DNA of 64,000 nucleotides from Pratylenchus scribneri (GCA_030063045.1 JAQSEB010000072.1:971501-1035500), one strand, 5' to 3'. Counted from the stretch's first letter, positions 43,909 through 56,099 are shown. Made by a program: numbers and translations. Notes: generated by a model not told the origin, from the letters alone.

Positions 43909-44583
43909 CTGTTAAATAAAATAAATATTTATTAGGAAAATTCCGCACCAGAAAATTTTGCACTCGGGAAAAATCGAAAATTGCGCACCCAAAATTTTCG
44001 GCACTCATCTAAAAACGAATTTTGCGCATCACCATTTATTTAAATTAATTGATTAAAATATTATTAATTTCCTGGTTCTAAATTACAATTATAATTAATT
44101 ATTATTTATAAATGCTATTTAAAATCTAACAAGTATTTTGCTTTAACCGTTAAATGTAATTTGGACAATGGAATTGAAGAAAAATGTTTATAAAATAATG
44201 TTGAAAATGATATTAGATGCAGTAAAATATTTATAAATAATACATTTAATAAAGAGATCAATCATATAATTTCGATTTTTTCAGAGTGCGCAATTTTCAG
44301 GTTTGACTAAGTGTACAATTTTCGGGTCCGGAAGCCTCGGCGCAAGTTGTGTCAATTTATTCGGTATTAATTATGCAAATTTTCAACATTTTTTTACCAT
44401 AAACCTAATTAATCCCCCGATCACTAACCAAACTTTTAAATTGATAATTTCTCTATATGGTTAATGTCTTTGTTTTAAAACAACAAAAATGCAATATTGA
44501 ATGCAAAATGAAATTGGCATTAAAATACTGCCGTTCGCTTTATCTACATTATTATTAGTTATAAACTTATAAATTTTGAAGCC

Positions 44584-44960
44584 TTATCTCATCTGAATTT
44601 GCCCATTTAAGTTCTGGAACATCGCATCAGTCGGCAATTGTGCTTTTCCCTTTGTCATAATATCAAATTTTTCGTACAAATTTCCATCAGAATGCAATAA
44701 TTCGCAGGCATCTTTATTTTCCCCTTCCCTTTTTATTCCTTCTACAAATGGTGTAACAATTTCTGCGCAAATTTTTTCATCAAAAAATTTTTTCGCCTCC
44801 ACTTTTCCATTAAAATTAACTTTTAGCTTGAAATTTTCTAAAAATTAAATTTTGAAAAATTATTTAATCCAATGGGCCAACTTTTTGTTTGCATTTCTGC
44901 CAAAAAACAGTAAGAACATAGAACAATTAAAAGCCAATTTTTGATGATTTTGTAGAACAT
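44584..44960 (-). CDS. Small secreted protein, copy 1 (110 aa)
   Basis: Two exons, 44882-44960 and 44584-44837, joined by a 44-bp GT-AG intron in phase. The N-terminus is a classic signal peptide (MFYKIIKNWLLIVLCSYCFL, cleavage likely after the following Ala-Glu region). The mature part is about 85 residues, charged, with one conserved pair of Cys-containing blocks (KICAEIVTPFVEGIKREG; DACELLHSDGN). No known family is recognised. A second complete copy is at 56100-56499 and the tail of a third at 63937-64000. All share upstream blocks, and all lie on the minus strand, next to a J-domain gene. A secreted, duplicated small protein is a candidate effector, but tissue expression is unknown. Confidence 0.8.
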
Positions 44961-45480
44961 TTTCTTCTAATTTTAAATTAATAAGAATTTGATTGAATAA
45001 AAATATAAAAAAATGGAATATATATTTACAATTCAATTTGTTTTCCCTGAATCAAATTTCTGCAAAGAAAATATATCTTAATTGAATAGAGGAATGAAAT
45101 GAATGGGGACAAATGCCATTTTGGATGGATTTGAGAAGGAAAATAAATTGAAGAAGAGGTTGGCCCAAAAAGGATGAATTTGAGATAAAAGAGGCGTAAT
45201 GGAAAGCGAAGAAGAATTCAATACTATTCTTCTGATTCTGACCGAATCTGATTTTGCCTAAATTCATTTCTATTTAATAGAATGTAAAAGGCAAATGTTA
45301 GATTAGATGGATGAGGGTAATTTAAAGGGAAAATGTGGGAAGAGATTGGGCCGAAAATGATGGAATAAAAAAACGAAAAATGATTTCTGTTGACCGAAGA
45401 TCAAGAGAGTGGATGAGGAAATTTGGGAATCACATGGAATTGAGAGGAGAAGGCGATATTTGGGTCGTGGATGTGGTTGG
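44961..45480. promoter_or_regulatory. Upstream block of secreted gene copy 1, repeated in the array
   Basis: Segments in this block recur upstream of the genes at 51019 and 56100 and as an orphan at 40850-41100: TTGGCCCAAAAAGGATGAA, GATTCTGACCGAATCTGATT, and at 45430-45475 GGGAATCACATGGAATTGAG with GGAAGGCGATATTTGG. Conservation well above the surrounding introns suggests promoter function, or simply recent duplication. Confidence 0.5.
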
Positions 45481-45846
45481 AGGTAGGGTTTGAAAAAGTC
45501 GGGGCTAGGTCGAATTTGGTACTCGCCATTGGGCCGGGATGAGGATTTTTGAGATCCATTCGGGACGGGGTTGGAATGGTCCACGGAGACGGTTTTTTTG
45601 TAAAAATTCAAAAAACATAAAAAAATTGGGAAAATTTTTTAAAATAAAAATTACCTTTAATTTTTTTATTGCATTTTTGGACATTGCAAATTTAGAGCTA
45701 AAATTTTTATCTAATTTAGAAAATTTATTTTAAAAATTTTTTTCCACAATTTGATTTATTCCAAATTAAAAAATTAACAATTTATCAAGAAAGCGTGAAA
45801 ATGCATGAATTGTGCGAATTGTTTATTTGTTCGTGAGCAAAGGAAT

Positions 45847-47165
45847 TCAGAATGCTCCACGTTGATTCCCTGTTCGGTGAAGGCAATATTTTGGCCCATT
45901 GCAATGTGCGGATTTGGTGGCCGCTGCCGAACAATAACAAATCCCATCCAAGTCCATTTGCTTTCGGCATTCCGAACAAATGAATCCAGCATTCAGAGAC
46001 TAAAATCGGATGGGAAAATATTTTAAAAAGGAAATATTATTTCACCATTATGAATGCGTCCACAACATGTTCCAGACCATAATCTTCAGTAATATTTCGC
46101 AAGTCAGCTATTAAAAATAATTAAATTACATATTTTTTTATTATTTGTTTTTATTAGAGTTCATTTCCTCAAATGATGAAAAGGAATTTAGCCGAAAATC
46201 TTTATCAAACAATTTCCAATTTTCACAAAAAAAAAAAACAGAACAACTCTCATTTTTAGTTGCCTACATTAATAGATTATTCTTGAAAAAATATTATAAT
46301 AATATTGAAGTAAAAACATTGAAATTGGCAAAAAAAATTAATTTATCAAAATTATTTTCAAGGCGAAATATCTAGGCCTATTTAGAGTAATACGATCATA
46401 TTTTATAATTACAAAATTTTAGAATTTTTTTTTAATCGAATTCGCCAATTTTAGTGTTTTTTCCGAAAAAATTTATGGATTTTTCTTTAAACAAATATTC
46501 TTTTGGAATCGGATAAAAAATAAATAAAATCTAATTTTCCCATTGTAAAATGGAAAGGTAAAAATAATCCAAATCCAAAATTAATTAGGAAGAGGCTATT
46601 ATTTAGAACATTAATATTAAGTATTTAAAATTACATAAATCAGCCGTCAATCCAGCAGATTTGCTTTGCCCTTCATCAGCAGCAAGAGTCGAAATTTCCA
46701 CCATTTTTTGATATATTTCCTCCAGGCCATTTCGCTCCAACAAATCACCAATCGAAGGTAATGTTGGCACTTTGGGCGGTTCCGCTTTCCAATCGCTGTG
46801 ACCGCCATAAATTCCCACATCCTCAATTTCATGACCAAATTTATCATAATTTCGACGCTTTTCCGGATCAGACAAAATGGCATAAGCTTGGCTAATTTTC
46901 TAAAATACAAAAATTCCAATGGAAAAATGCCGGCTTTGACCTGGAACATAGCAAGACCCTCGGAATTCTTGTCCGGATGGAATTCCAAACTTTTTTTGAG
47001 ATATGACTTCTTCAATTCCTGTTGGCTACAATTTGGTTGCACGCCCAATCGATTGTAGTAATTGTCCGCATTGTCAGCGAAATTGTTTTGATTCCATTCA
47101 AAATTAAAATGCGACAACTTTTCTTTCAGTTTTTGTTGAAAATTTTTATAATTGAAAAATGACAT
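45847..47165 (-). CDS. J-domain protein with Cys-rich C-terminal module, copy 1 (234 aa)
   Basis: Exons 46941-47165, 46635-46899, 46046-46107 and 45847-45999 join in frame (705 nt). Residues 35-105 form a J domain with the HPD motif at 63-65, which in Hsp40 proteins activates Hsp70. It continues across the first intron ([20 protein letters not shown]). A linker helix follows ([16 protein letters not shown]), then a C-terminal module: a [11 protein letters not shown] helix, CSEC, CYC, an HC pair, and R-G-x-F at the end. The last exon frame is chosen because the stop and all Cys are identical in copy 2. The same module ends the divergent neighbour (48125-48881). There is no G/F region or DnaJ zinc finger, so it is not a canonical DnaJ. 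Client and location are unknown. Confidence 0.78.
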
Positions 47166-48124
47166 TTTTGCTGGAAATATGTATCTATAATAAAAAAGGA
47201 ATTTTCATTAAATTAAAAAAAAAATTAAAAAATGGCAATCGGGGGTCTCAGGTGGCGAGTGCCCATTTAATTTTCTATAAGATTACCCCATAATTCTTAA
47301 GAAGGCATTCTAAAAATCATTGGAAACATTTGCTTAATTCCTTTTAGTTTTTATGTTTTTTTTTCTCCTTTAAGCTCGTATTTATAAAAGACTTATGTAT
47401 TTGTCAAATTTATTAATTAAATAAAAAAATTGTGGAATTATTTAATATTGGAGTCCACTTTCTTATTCCCATTCTAAATATTATTTCCTATCCGTTGTAA
47501 AAATGAAAATGTTGCCATATATTTTTAGAAGATTCATTTTCCCACAGATTAATTTGCATATTTCCTTCTTCCACAATGAAAGAATTGTGGATTATATAAA
47601 TTTTTGATCTGGGAATTTAATAAATACTAAAAGGCAGAAAAAAAAGAATTTTTAATCCTCATTAGCTTATGGGAATTTTCATTCTGTTAATCATTTTTTG
47701 TTTTATACATATTTGTTTTGAATATAATGATTCTTCCTTCAATTTCAATTTGCCCTAAGCATAATATGAAAAAAGAATGGGACTAAAAAATATTCTTACT
47801 TGTTACTATATCCAATGATGATTGATGAAGAATTGCTTTGGTTAATTAAAAAAAAAACTTTAATTTTGAGTAATTTTTTCGCAACTTTTTTGTATTTTCA
47901 AACGACAAATACATTCCTCAAAACACCACAAAAATTTTTCCTCTTTTTCTATTAAAAAATGCTTTTGTTAAAATTTTCCATTTTCGTAGTGAAATTGCCT
48001 TCAAATAGATCAATGATAATAGCATATAATGAGATTTGGGATCACGAAAAATTTTTGTATAAAATTATCCGTAAAATTTGTTTAAATTTTAGAAATATAT
48101 TAATATATAATATCGACCACTACA
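47166..48124. promoter_or_regulatory. Shared intergenic region between divergent J-domain and Met-Gly genes, copy 1
   Basis: About 960 bp of AT-rich sequence lie between two genes transcribed away from each other. The same head-to-head arrangement recurs at 58415-59034. No specific promoter motif is called. Confidence 0.4.
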
Positions 48125-48881
48125 ATGGGAAATGTTGCAAACAAAGTTGCGGAAGTTGTTTCGGAAGTTGTTTTGGCCGTTGCCACATTTTTTTCGTCGA
48201 GCGCGGAAGGCCTCAAGAATACTTTGATGTCGGCTACTGAAATTCATTTTGCGCCAATCTCGGTTGTGTTGGACAAAAATCATGCATCTTATTTGCTGGA
48301 CAGGTCAATTGCGGCTTAAAAAATGAATAAAATATAGAAAAATATACAACTTAAAAAATGGACGAAATTTTCCCACCCAAATTGAAAATATTTTATTTAA
48401 ATACAATTTTTTATCAAAATAATAATTTTACATCATTTTTATTTTTCAGTATGTATTCTGTGGCGCGTTCCCGTAGTCCAAAAGCACTTGAACATGTCGG
48501 CAATCAATTATCCGATCTTGGGCTTGACCATATCAACAATGCATTTAAAGTTTAAACATGCTTGCCTGGAGGCAGATATGAAATGTCAAAAATGTGAAGA
48601 ACGCTTGAAGAACATCGACGAGCTCTGCTATTGCCGAACTTCCCACAATTTTTGCCATCATACAAATTCACCGTTAGTCATTGATTTAAATCAACATTTG
48701 AATTTCTTTTCGATAGGAAATTTGAAAAAAAAATTAAGAAAAAACTAAAATATTTTCTCAACATTTTTCGAATTTTATTTAATTGCAAAAGTATCCTTTT
48801 TATAATTAAAATAAGTCATTTTATCCATTTTAAAGATGCTGCAACAGTCGTGGAAGCCGCGGGATGCTCACATTTGATTAG
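48125..48881 (+). pseudogene. Met-Gly protein with Cys-rich C-terminal module, copy 1 (frame broken by a 7-bp insertion)
   Basis: Exons 48125-48303, 48450-48672 and 48836-48881 match the intact paralogue at 59035-59887. In exon 2 an extra 7 bases (AAAGTTT, a near-duplication of the neighbouring TTAAA, about 48546-48552) shift the frame, so translation would stop a few bases later. The downstream Cys-rich part remains open and conserved in the old frame, implying a recent event. Without the insertion the protein would have the same helix and CxxC...CYC...CC...RG module as copy 2. Alternative splicing that removes the insertion cannot be excluded. Confidence 0.65.
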
Positions 48882-49601
48882 GCAGACAACAATAGAGGAA
48901 TACGGAAATGATAGAATTAAATCGAAATTGCGGAAATTCAAATTCTAAACAAATTTTTTGAATGTTCAGAATTTCATTTTGTTAATTCAATTAATTTTTT
49001 TAAATTAAACTTTTGTATTCAATTATTAGTATTAATTTACGAATAAAATTTTTGAATTTATATGACAAAAATTTTTCATGTTGAAAAAATTAAATTTTAA
49101 GGCCATAAAATTGACATAAAAATGTTACTGGTTATTAAGCTTAATTCGTTGAAAATTGTAAAAAAATTTAAATCGATTTTGTTGAAAAAAATAATTTGAA
49201 AAAAAAAAGATGATCCAAAAAATCCCATATCAATGTTTAAAAAAACAATAAAAAATTTTATATATGTTATGATGATAGGAATAAATGAAAAAGGAAATGA
49301 AAAATAGGTAAAAAAAGGTAAAATATTCTGGAAATTTTTCCTCAAATTCATTTGTGGAATTTGTTTCGTTCAAAACCCGATTGGGGTAATATCTGAGATG
49401 GATTTGAATGGTCAATTTTGGTGTTATGGTCATAGCCTATGAGAAATATAGTATAAAAAATTTACTTCTTCTTATTTTTCTTTACACATTTTCGCCAAAG
49501 AATTGAAAAATAACAAAGTTTATGCAACATAAATCACCGCCAGAGAAATGGAATAAAATATATCATGGCCCACCCAATCATCACTTTTTCTAACTTTCTT
49601 C
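48882..49601. other. Intergenic region, nothing recognised
   Basis: AT-rich sequence between two convergent genes. It is clearly homologous to 59888-60615 (shared CCCATATCAATG-like, CAAATTCATTTGTGGAATTTG and GGTCAATTTTGGTG blocks), so it belongs to the duplicated unit. No gene or RNA is supported. Confidence 0.5.
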
Positions 49602-50700
49602 TTAATTTGTGCTCTTTTTGGCCTTTTTTGCCGTCTTTTGTCCATCAGAAGATGGGCCTTCTCCTGTGCCATTTCTATCTCTTTTATATTGTCTTTGATT
49701 AGGTACAGCCAATCCTAACACAATTTCTTGTTTTTGTCCTCCATCATCTGCTGATGGAGAAAGAGATACGATTGGATGTGAAGGAATTTGATGGTCAATT
49801 TTCGTCCGAGGTCATCTCCACAATAGATAAAAGGCTATGCAATTATGGGCATGTCCACAATTCTGCAATTATAGACGTTTTCGATTATAATAAATCAGAA
49901 ACTGGTTTTAGACCCAACAAACCTTATACCATTTTGTAGATCTCATTGAGACGCATCGATAGGTATATAATTTTTTATGGTTTGGTCAAAATTAAATGGT
50001 ATTAAACTATTTTTTAAGTTTTTGATTCAAAACTCTTTCATTTTGGGCTAAACCATGACAAAACGTATACCAATCGATACGTCTCAATGAGATCTATAAA
50101 ATGGTATAAGGTTTGTAGGGTCTAAAACCGGTTTCTGATTTATTATAAATCGAAAACCTCTATAATTGCAGAATTGTGGAGATGCCCATATTTGCAGAAT
50201 TGTGGAGATGACCTAGCACCGTCAATTTTGATTTGAATTAATTCCTTCAAATTTTTTAGCCAAAATAGATTCTTCTTTTCTGCCCATTTTTCGATGGATT
50301 CAATTATTTGCTGGATATAATATTTTTTTGACAATTTATATTTTTCAAAGTCATTCGAGTTTCTATATTTATTTGGACTTTCAAGTATTTTTTGCCCAAT
50401 AACAAGCATTGACAAAAATAAATATAAGAATTTATCTAAACATAATAGGATTAAATATATATATTATAATTTTGATTCAAATTAAATCTAATTTTAATCC
50501 ACAAATTTGTACCTTGAATATTACTCTTGGATAGCTTATTACTACTCCAAAGACTCTGCATAAGTTTATCCACCTTGATCGACCCACTGTTTTGAAAAAA
50601 ATTTGTAAAATTTTCAAAATGTTCATTTTCGATTTCGAGCAATAATTTCTGTGGATCTTCCCTTCCATCTTTCATATCTCGCCAAAATATGTCAACAATA
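49602..50700 (-). pseudogene. Truncated array gene disrupted by a foldback element
   Basis: Exons 50513-50700 (left-over 3' part of the FEVQQNIVDI-type exon) and 49602-50435 match exons of the intact gene at 60616. The last exon is split by a 418-bp foldback element at 49803-50220, which introduces stops. After it the reading frame continues to a basic tail with KTAKKAKK, as in the intact copy. Similarity to the family ends abruptly at about 50700, so the 5' exons are missing. It cannot encode the full protein. Confidence 0.7.
49803..50220. mobile_element. Foldback element, family I copy 3 (inserted in an exon)
   Basis: Ends CGTCCGAGGTCATCTCCACA and GGAGATGACCTAGCACC match copies 1 and 2. 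Perfect 9-bp target duplication GTCAATTTT (49794-49802 and 50221-50229). The empty site, GGTGGTCAATTTTGATTTGA, is preserved in the paralogous exon near 60788-60807, proving insertion. Inner arms carry ATCGATACGTCTCAATGAGA. Confidence 0.92.
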
Positions 50701-50807
50701 GATACTATTATAAAGGATGGACAAAATGGCTTTTGGCTTTGTATTATATGGGGTGCAAAGTGGGAAAAGGGATAGTTGAAGGCATTCTATGGAATTTGAA
50801 ATGGGTG

Positions 50808-50893
50808 TGAGGGTAATGAGGATCAATGATGTGTGTACGATCACGAATAGAAGGGTAATGAGGATCAATGATGTGTGTACGATCATGAATAGA
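50808..50893. repeat. Two tandem copies of a ~41-bp unit
   Basis: The unit starting AGGGTAATGAGGATCAATGA occurs twice in a row, differing by one base (GATCACGAATAG against GATCATGAATAG). It lies just beyond the truncation point of the pseudogene at 50700. No function is suggested. Confidence 0.7.
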
Positions 50894-51018
50894 GAGCGGA
50901 TTTTGATAATTTCCCCGTGTACGGAATCTTTTTAATTTCTATTTCTTTCTTACACGATACCTTCATATTTCATAGCCTCATAAAAATATGTTAAAAGAAT
51001 TTTAGGAAGGTGCCATTT

Positions 51019-51339
51019 TTAAACACGTTCACAGAAAAAAAATTCTCGAACAGAACCGATCCACTCTCTAATCAGAACCAAATTTTGCACCTCTAATTCA
51101 ATATTTTCTACATCAAATTGGTTATATATATATTCTATATTGGCCATATAAAAATTTTCACCAGAAATGCCCTTGGTCCCCCCTATCATGGTAAAAGTTG
51201 GCATTATCTTACCAAGATGGTAAGATATAGGAAATCCGAACTCATAATCATGCTCAGCACATTTAATTATTCCTAGAAATGTGATTCCCTTATTTTTAAA
51301 ACAAATCCTAGCTGGACGACAATTCTGCAAGTTTGCCAT
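51019..51339 (-). CDS. Unrecognised small protein (106 aa) behind a shared upstream block
   Basis: A single open frame with Met at 51339, ending before 51019. It has even hydrophobic-polar patterning without a signal peptide (MANLQNCRPARICFKNKGIT; FGFPISYHLGKIMPTF; IREWIGSVREFF). It is not similar to the small secreted genes, yet its 5' flank (51360-51930) carries the same conserved blocks as theirs. It occupies the position of the third secreted-gene copy in the next unit. It may be a real gene or the last exon of one. Confidence 0.45.
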   Translation of the reverse strand: MANLQNCRPARICFKNKGITFLGIIKCAEHDYEFGFPISYHLGKIMPTFTMIGGTKGISGENFYMANIEYIYNQFDVENIELEVQNLVLIREWIGSVREFFFCERV

Positions 51340-51930
51340 AAAATTAGTAAGAAAAAAAATTCATCTCCAACATTAATCAAAAATGCAATGAAATAAAAAA
51401 ATAAATGCAAATTAATTTGTTTCCACTTCAATTTAATTCCTCAGAACAAATTCCGCTAAAGAAAAATTTTGCTAGAATTGAATAGAATTAATGATAGGGG
51501 AACGGGAAAATGCTGTTTTTGAATGGATGGAGAGGGATAATTGAGGAATAGAAGAGGGAGAGCATTCTCTTAGGGCATTGGCCCAAAAAGGATGGATGCC
51601 AGATGAAAGAGGGGTGTGTGTGGAAATCAAACCGAGAATTCCAACATTCACATGACCGACTCTGAATTTGCCCTAATGCATTTTTCCATTAATTTTGAAT
51701 AGAATGTAAAAGCCAAATGACATTTTGGATGAAGGTATAGGGAAAATGGGGGAGCACATTGACCAAAAAAGGATGGAAGAGTGAAAAGGAATAAAAATTT
51801 TGGTTGGTCAAGATCAAGAGATCAAGAGTGGATGAGGGAATTTGGGAATCACATGGAATTGAGAGGGGAAGGCGATATTTGGATCGTGGTTGCAGGGAAA
51901 GTGCTGCTAGGCAAATGATTGAAGGCAATT
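51340..51930. promoter_or_regulatory. Upstream block, third copy
   Basis: Contains the family segments CATTGGCCCAAAAAGGATGG, GACTCTGAATTTGCCCTAATG and GGGAATCACATGGAATTGAG, also found at 44961-45480. It stands before the 106-aa gene. The similarity extends for about 500 bp. Confidence 0.5.
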
Positions 51931-51954
51931 TTTTTCATAAAAATCAAATGTGAT

Positions 51955-52490
51955 AACCTTTTCTCCCCCAAAAAAAACTTTTTTCCCACAAAAAAATCTT
52001 TTTTACCTCCAATAAACCCAAAAGTGAAAATTTTTTGATAAAGTTAATGGAATACAACCCATTTCACATGTTCCAATGTGCAAAAAAATAAATTTTCTAA
52101 AAAGTTTAATGTTCATGATTTGGACTTGGTTTCCGAATTGGGGGCTAGGCTATCAGACCACGGGTTTTAGGGGCTATGGGATAGGATTAAGGTAAGTTTT
52201 TGGGCTAGGCAAAGCTAAGTTTGTAATGCCGAAAGAAATTTACATGAAAATTCACATTGAAAATATTGGGATAATTTCATCTTCTGAAGCTTAAATTCCA
52301 TTTACTTTTATGATTTTTAAAAAAAAATCGAAAAATTTTCACTTTTGGGTTTATTGGGGGTAAAAAAGATTTTTCTGGGGGGGGGGGGGGTGGGGGAAGA
52401 GCTATAGGGGTTAAAAAAGTGTTTTTTGGGGAATAAAGTTTTGGGGAAAAAGATTTTTTAGGGGAAAAAATTTTTTTGGGAAGGGGGAGG
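51955..52490. repeat. Foldback element with purine/pyrimidine arms and a 14-G run
   Basis: The left arm (51960-52050, with ATCTTTTTTACCTCCAATAA and ACCCAAAAGTGAAAATTTTT) recurs inverted at about 52325-52375. The right arm ends in a 14-G run (52377-52390) and G-rich GGGGAAAAA units. No ORF and no target duplication resolved. Confidence 0.6.
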
Positions 52491-52559
52491 ATGGAATAGC
52501 ATGTAAATCAAATTGTTAATGCAAAAAGCAATTTTAGTCCGGACCTTGCTGGCATAGTT

Positions 52560-52735
52560 TTGCAAAAAAATAATTCAATAATCATTGATCAGTTTATTCC
52601 TAATGCTCTTCATAAGTTCATCCACTTTTGGCGATCCACTTTTAGCCAAAAATGTTTTAAAATTTCAAAATGATCATCGTCATGAAGTAAATTTAGTGGC
52701 TTTACATTCCCATCGTTCATATCTGGCCTTGGATT
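52560..52735 (-). pseudogene. Isolated exon fragment of the array gene
   Basis: The fragment reads MNDGNVKPLNLLHDDDHFE then, after a one-base frame change, continues the family sequence AKSGSPKVDELMKSI. It duplicates part of the exon present at 41625-41870, 53989-54234 and 61700-61951. No neighbouring exons are present, so it is dead. Confidence 0.65.
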
Positions 52736-53233
52736 ATGAATGAACGATGAGGAGAAATTTTTTAAAACGCTGATGTGTGCCAGAGGGATTGGCAAAACAT
52801 ATTTAGTTAAGCATCCAAAAATGCAAATTCAAAAGGCAATGGCGCAATTTTGAGACAATCCCTCATCGTTTAATCGAAAATTGCCTCCAGCAAAATGTGT
52901 ACAACAAAAGTGAACTTTTTTGCTTCTTAATTGTTGAATTAATTTGGAATGAAAATAAATGCAAATTTAAATTTGATATTAATCAAATAAAACCAATTCT
53001 ATAATAATACTTAATTTTCCTTTTTTTTGCAAATTACAATTTACATTTTTAAAAAGAATGAATAACAATTTATAAAAAAAACGTAGAATTAGATGAATTA
53101 AAATTATTTTTTTTTGCTCAGAATCAAAGGAATTCATCATGATGACATATTCTCATACATATATATGCCATCAAACTCTGGCGGGTATAAATAAAAATGT
53201 AAAAGCATTTATATATATGTGATGTAAAAGAAT

Positions 53234-55262
53234 TTAATTGATAATTTTGATTTGAATTGCTTCCGCCAAATCATTTGTTGGCAAATTCATTTTGCTTGCC
53301 CAATTTTCAATTGATTTAATTGCTAGCACGATAATATTCCATCCCCAAGTATCAATCTGAATTCCCATTTTATTAAGGCCGGATATTATTTGTCGCCCAA
53401 TACAAAGCATTGACCAAAATAAACACAAATCAAGGTGGCGATCCTCTAAACAAAAGAAACAATTTAATTTATAATTTTTATTTTTGAATTATGTGGTTTT
53501 TTTTCTAACTATTCGATTTTTGCGATTACTATGAAAAAAAAAGGGATTTTGAGTAGCTGCGGTGCCTGCCATTCTTTTTGAAAATGGATAAAAAAGAAAC
53601 AATGAATTCAGTAGTCATACAATTTAAAAGCCCTAAAAGTCGTCTAAAAATAGCCTTCTAATTTTAAAATATGTCAATTCTATTCGGATAATTCCAATTT
53701 ATCTTAACCGGCAATAATTTTGTTCCGCCACTGTTGGAAAGTTTTAACAGAAATAATTAATTCCGCCTATTTTCCGGAAAGTTTTTATTAAAAATTGATG
53801 CCAAATTAGTGCTCAAGAAAAATATTCGAAACCGCAGAAAGCAATTTATGAAACGCAATTTTATCGAAATCCAAATTTATAAGGTATGCTCTCCTCATTT
53901 AAAACCTATTTTAATCTAAAAGAATGGCTCCAGCAAGCATTGAAATGTCCCACAACACTTTTAAATTGACCCAATTTTCAATACTTACCTGGATTGAAAC
54001 CATCATTGATCAGTTTATTCTTAATGCTCTTCATAAGTTCATCCACTTTTGGCGATCCACTTTTAAGCAAAAATGATTTATAATTTGCAAAATTATCAAC
54101 TTTATAAAGCAATTTGAGCGGATCTTCCCTGCCATCTTTCATATCTGGCCAAAATATTTTCATAATATCCACAATATTCTGGTGAACTTCAAATGACCCT
54201 TCCCGGTCCAATTTTAAGGCAAACAGATTTTCTGCTAAAAATAATTAATTACGGGAATCTTTTTAATCGATAGATTTACAATTTTTTATTATAAAAATTA
54301 AAATTGCCCAATTTTAGGACATTTTACAGGTCATAAAAATAATATTCACTAAATTTTGACAAAAAATTTACCATTGGTATTTTTTGCCAATACTTGACTA
54401 CTTTCCAAAATATGCATTTTTCCTTTGACTTTGTCTTCTTTTTGTTCTTCGCCCGCATTTAGTCGAATTTCGGAAATTTTTTTGTATTTTCCTGACAAAA
54501 AAATTAATTAGGTTTTATTTTATCTGATGAGAATGAAAACAATAAAGAAATCATAACGTAGAGTGTGAATTGATTTAAAAAAGAATTATTCGGATTTGAT
54601 TGGAAATTTCAAAAAAAAAATTGATCAAAAAGTCACAATAGGTGAAAATCGAACACTTTTCCTTTTTTGGTCCTTTTTTTCAGAGGACTTTCTAACTAAC
54701 CTATTTATTATATATCATAAATTATAGAAATTGATACGAAAAATTTATGAATACTATTAGTTTATGCAAAATTCAGAAATACATCAAAGATGAATTTCCA
54801 AAATTAAATGATTTTAGATCCCAGAATCCAAATTACCTCCTCCACTTTCGTTGCGAGCTTTTTTCTTCCTTTGATAAACTTTTACTTTATCTTCCTCTCC
54901 CCCTTCCATTGGGCGTTTTTCATGCCTAATATTTTCATTTCCCCCATCATTTGTTCCCTCATTCCCCAAAATTGACTGCTGCGGTTGATGAAATGACTTC
55001 TCCGCTTTTCCCCCAATTTTCAATGAAATTACCCCTTCAAGTCTTTGACGCACAAATAATTTGAATGTTTCCAGATCCCTTTCTCCCGTTGTCCCATTGA
55101 ACCATTTGAGCAAATGCTAATTTGCCAATTCAAAAACATTCTCAAAGCCATTTTCCCGTTTAATCCATTCTTTTTCGGCAAATTGTTTGTACAATTCCAA
55201 TAAAAGCCGAAATCGATGCAAATCAAAATTACATTGACATTCAGCTTTTTCTTCTTCATTTT
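53234..55262 (-). pseudogene. Array gene without FLYWCH fingers, with a premature stop
   Basis: Minus-strand exons about 54837-55262, 54372-54491, 53989-54234 and 53234-53445 join in phase. The first has an in-frame TAG at 55117-55119 where copy 1 has GAG (ELAN-stop against ELANEH). All later parts are open. In place of the two FLYWCH exons there is a single short exon (KYKKISEIRLNAGEEQKEDK). A basic linker QRKKKARN suggests nuclear localisation. The 5' splice acceptor seen in copy 1 also appears lost. Likely a recently inactivated copy, unless a downstream start is used. Confidence 0.65.
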
Positions 55263-56099
55263 TCGAAGTTGTTAAATAAATTTTATATTAATTAGGCATT
55301 ATATTTGACACAAAATAGACAAAATCACATTGAGTAATTTAACATGGATTGGTTTTGCCAAAATTAGTGCATAATCATACACTACTATCTTTTAGGCGAT
55401 CGATTAATTTTTGCTGTAAATTTTTCCCCACTATTTTTGGCCATAAACCTAGTCAACACCAATCTCTAATCCAACTTCATAAAATCGATATTTTCTTTAA
55501 TGACAATGTTAATGACTTAAGACAACAAAAATACAAATTAAAAATTAATTGGCATAAAAATAATAGCGCCTTTCGGCTTAATTATTAATAAGGCCCGGAT
55601 TTTATTGTAATCAATTTTTTTGAACCTAAAATAGCCTCAAAACCGCCATGAACTTTTATATCAATTTGATCAATATTTTGCTAATTTTTAGCCGTGAATA
55701 TTTACCGTATTTATTCTATTAGAAACCCATGGGCTTATAAATTTCATAGGCCTTCCGAGGGGAGACTTTTCTAAAATTTTTGAAAAACAAAAAATACTTA
55801 TTTCGACTTAATTTTGGCTTTTTCGGCTTAATTTCACCTAGAAATTGGTTTTTTTTGGAAAAAAATTTTCAATGGATAGGGGGGCTTCTATTAAAGACTA
55901 GGCTTCTAATAGAATTTTTATGGTATGCTAATATTTCGTTATATTTTTTGGAAATTTTTGAACACTTTTGTCAATAATGTTTTTTTTTAAATTTTCATCA
56001 TTATTTTACTACTTTTTGTTAATATTTTATGCCTAAATTTCATAAATCTATTTGAATATAAATCCAGGCTCTAATTATCAGTTACAAATTTATGAAATC
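55263..56099. other. Intergenic region, nothing recognised
   Basis: AT-rich. It lies between the secreted gene copy 2 and the array pseudogene, and might hold the missing first exon of the latter. No signal peptide or conserved exon was found. A segment near 55710-55770 (TATTCTATTAGAAACCCATG) resembles 4440-4510 in the F-box-like gene region, so it is probably a dispersed repeat. Confidence 0.4.

Noticed and set aside
43909..44008. Start codon at 44008 for the FLYWCH gene
   Set aside because: Kept only as a possibility: the extra segment repeats GCGCAATTTTCG-type intergenic sequence and crosses a good splice acceptor at 43909.
45774..45992. Longer alternative frame of the last J-domain exon (72 codons)
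   Set aside because: The upstream splice phase, the common stop and the conserved Cys pattern in both copies support the other frame, which ends at 45847.
48836..48950. Longer alternative frame of the last Met-Gly exon (DAATVVEA...)
   Set aside because: It is open only in copy 1; in copy 2 it runs into stops. The shorter frame ends at the same codon in both copies and fits the splice phase.
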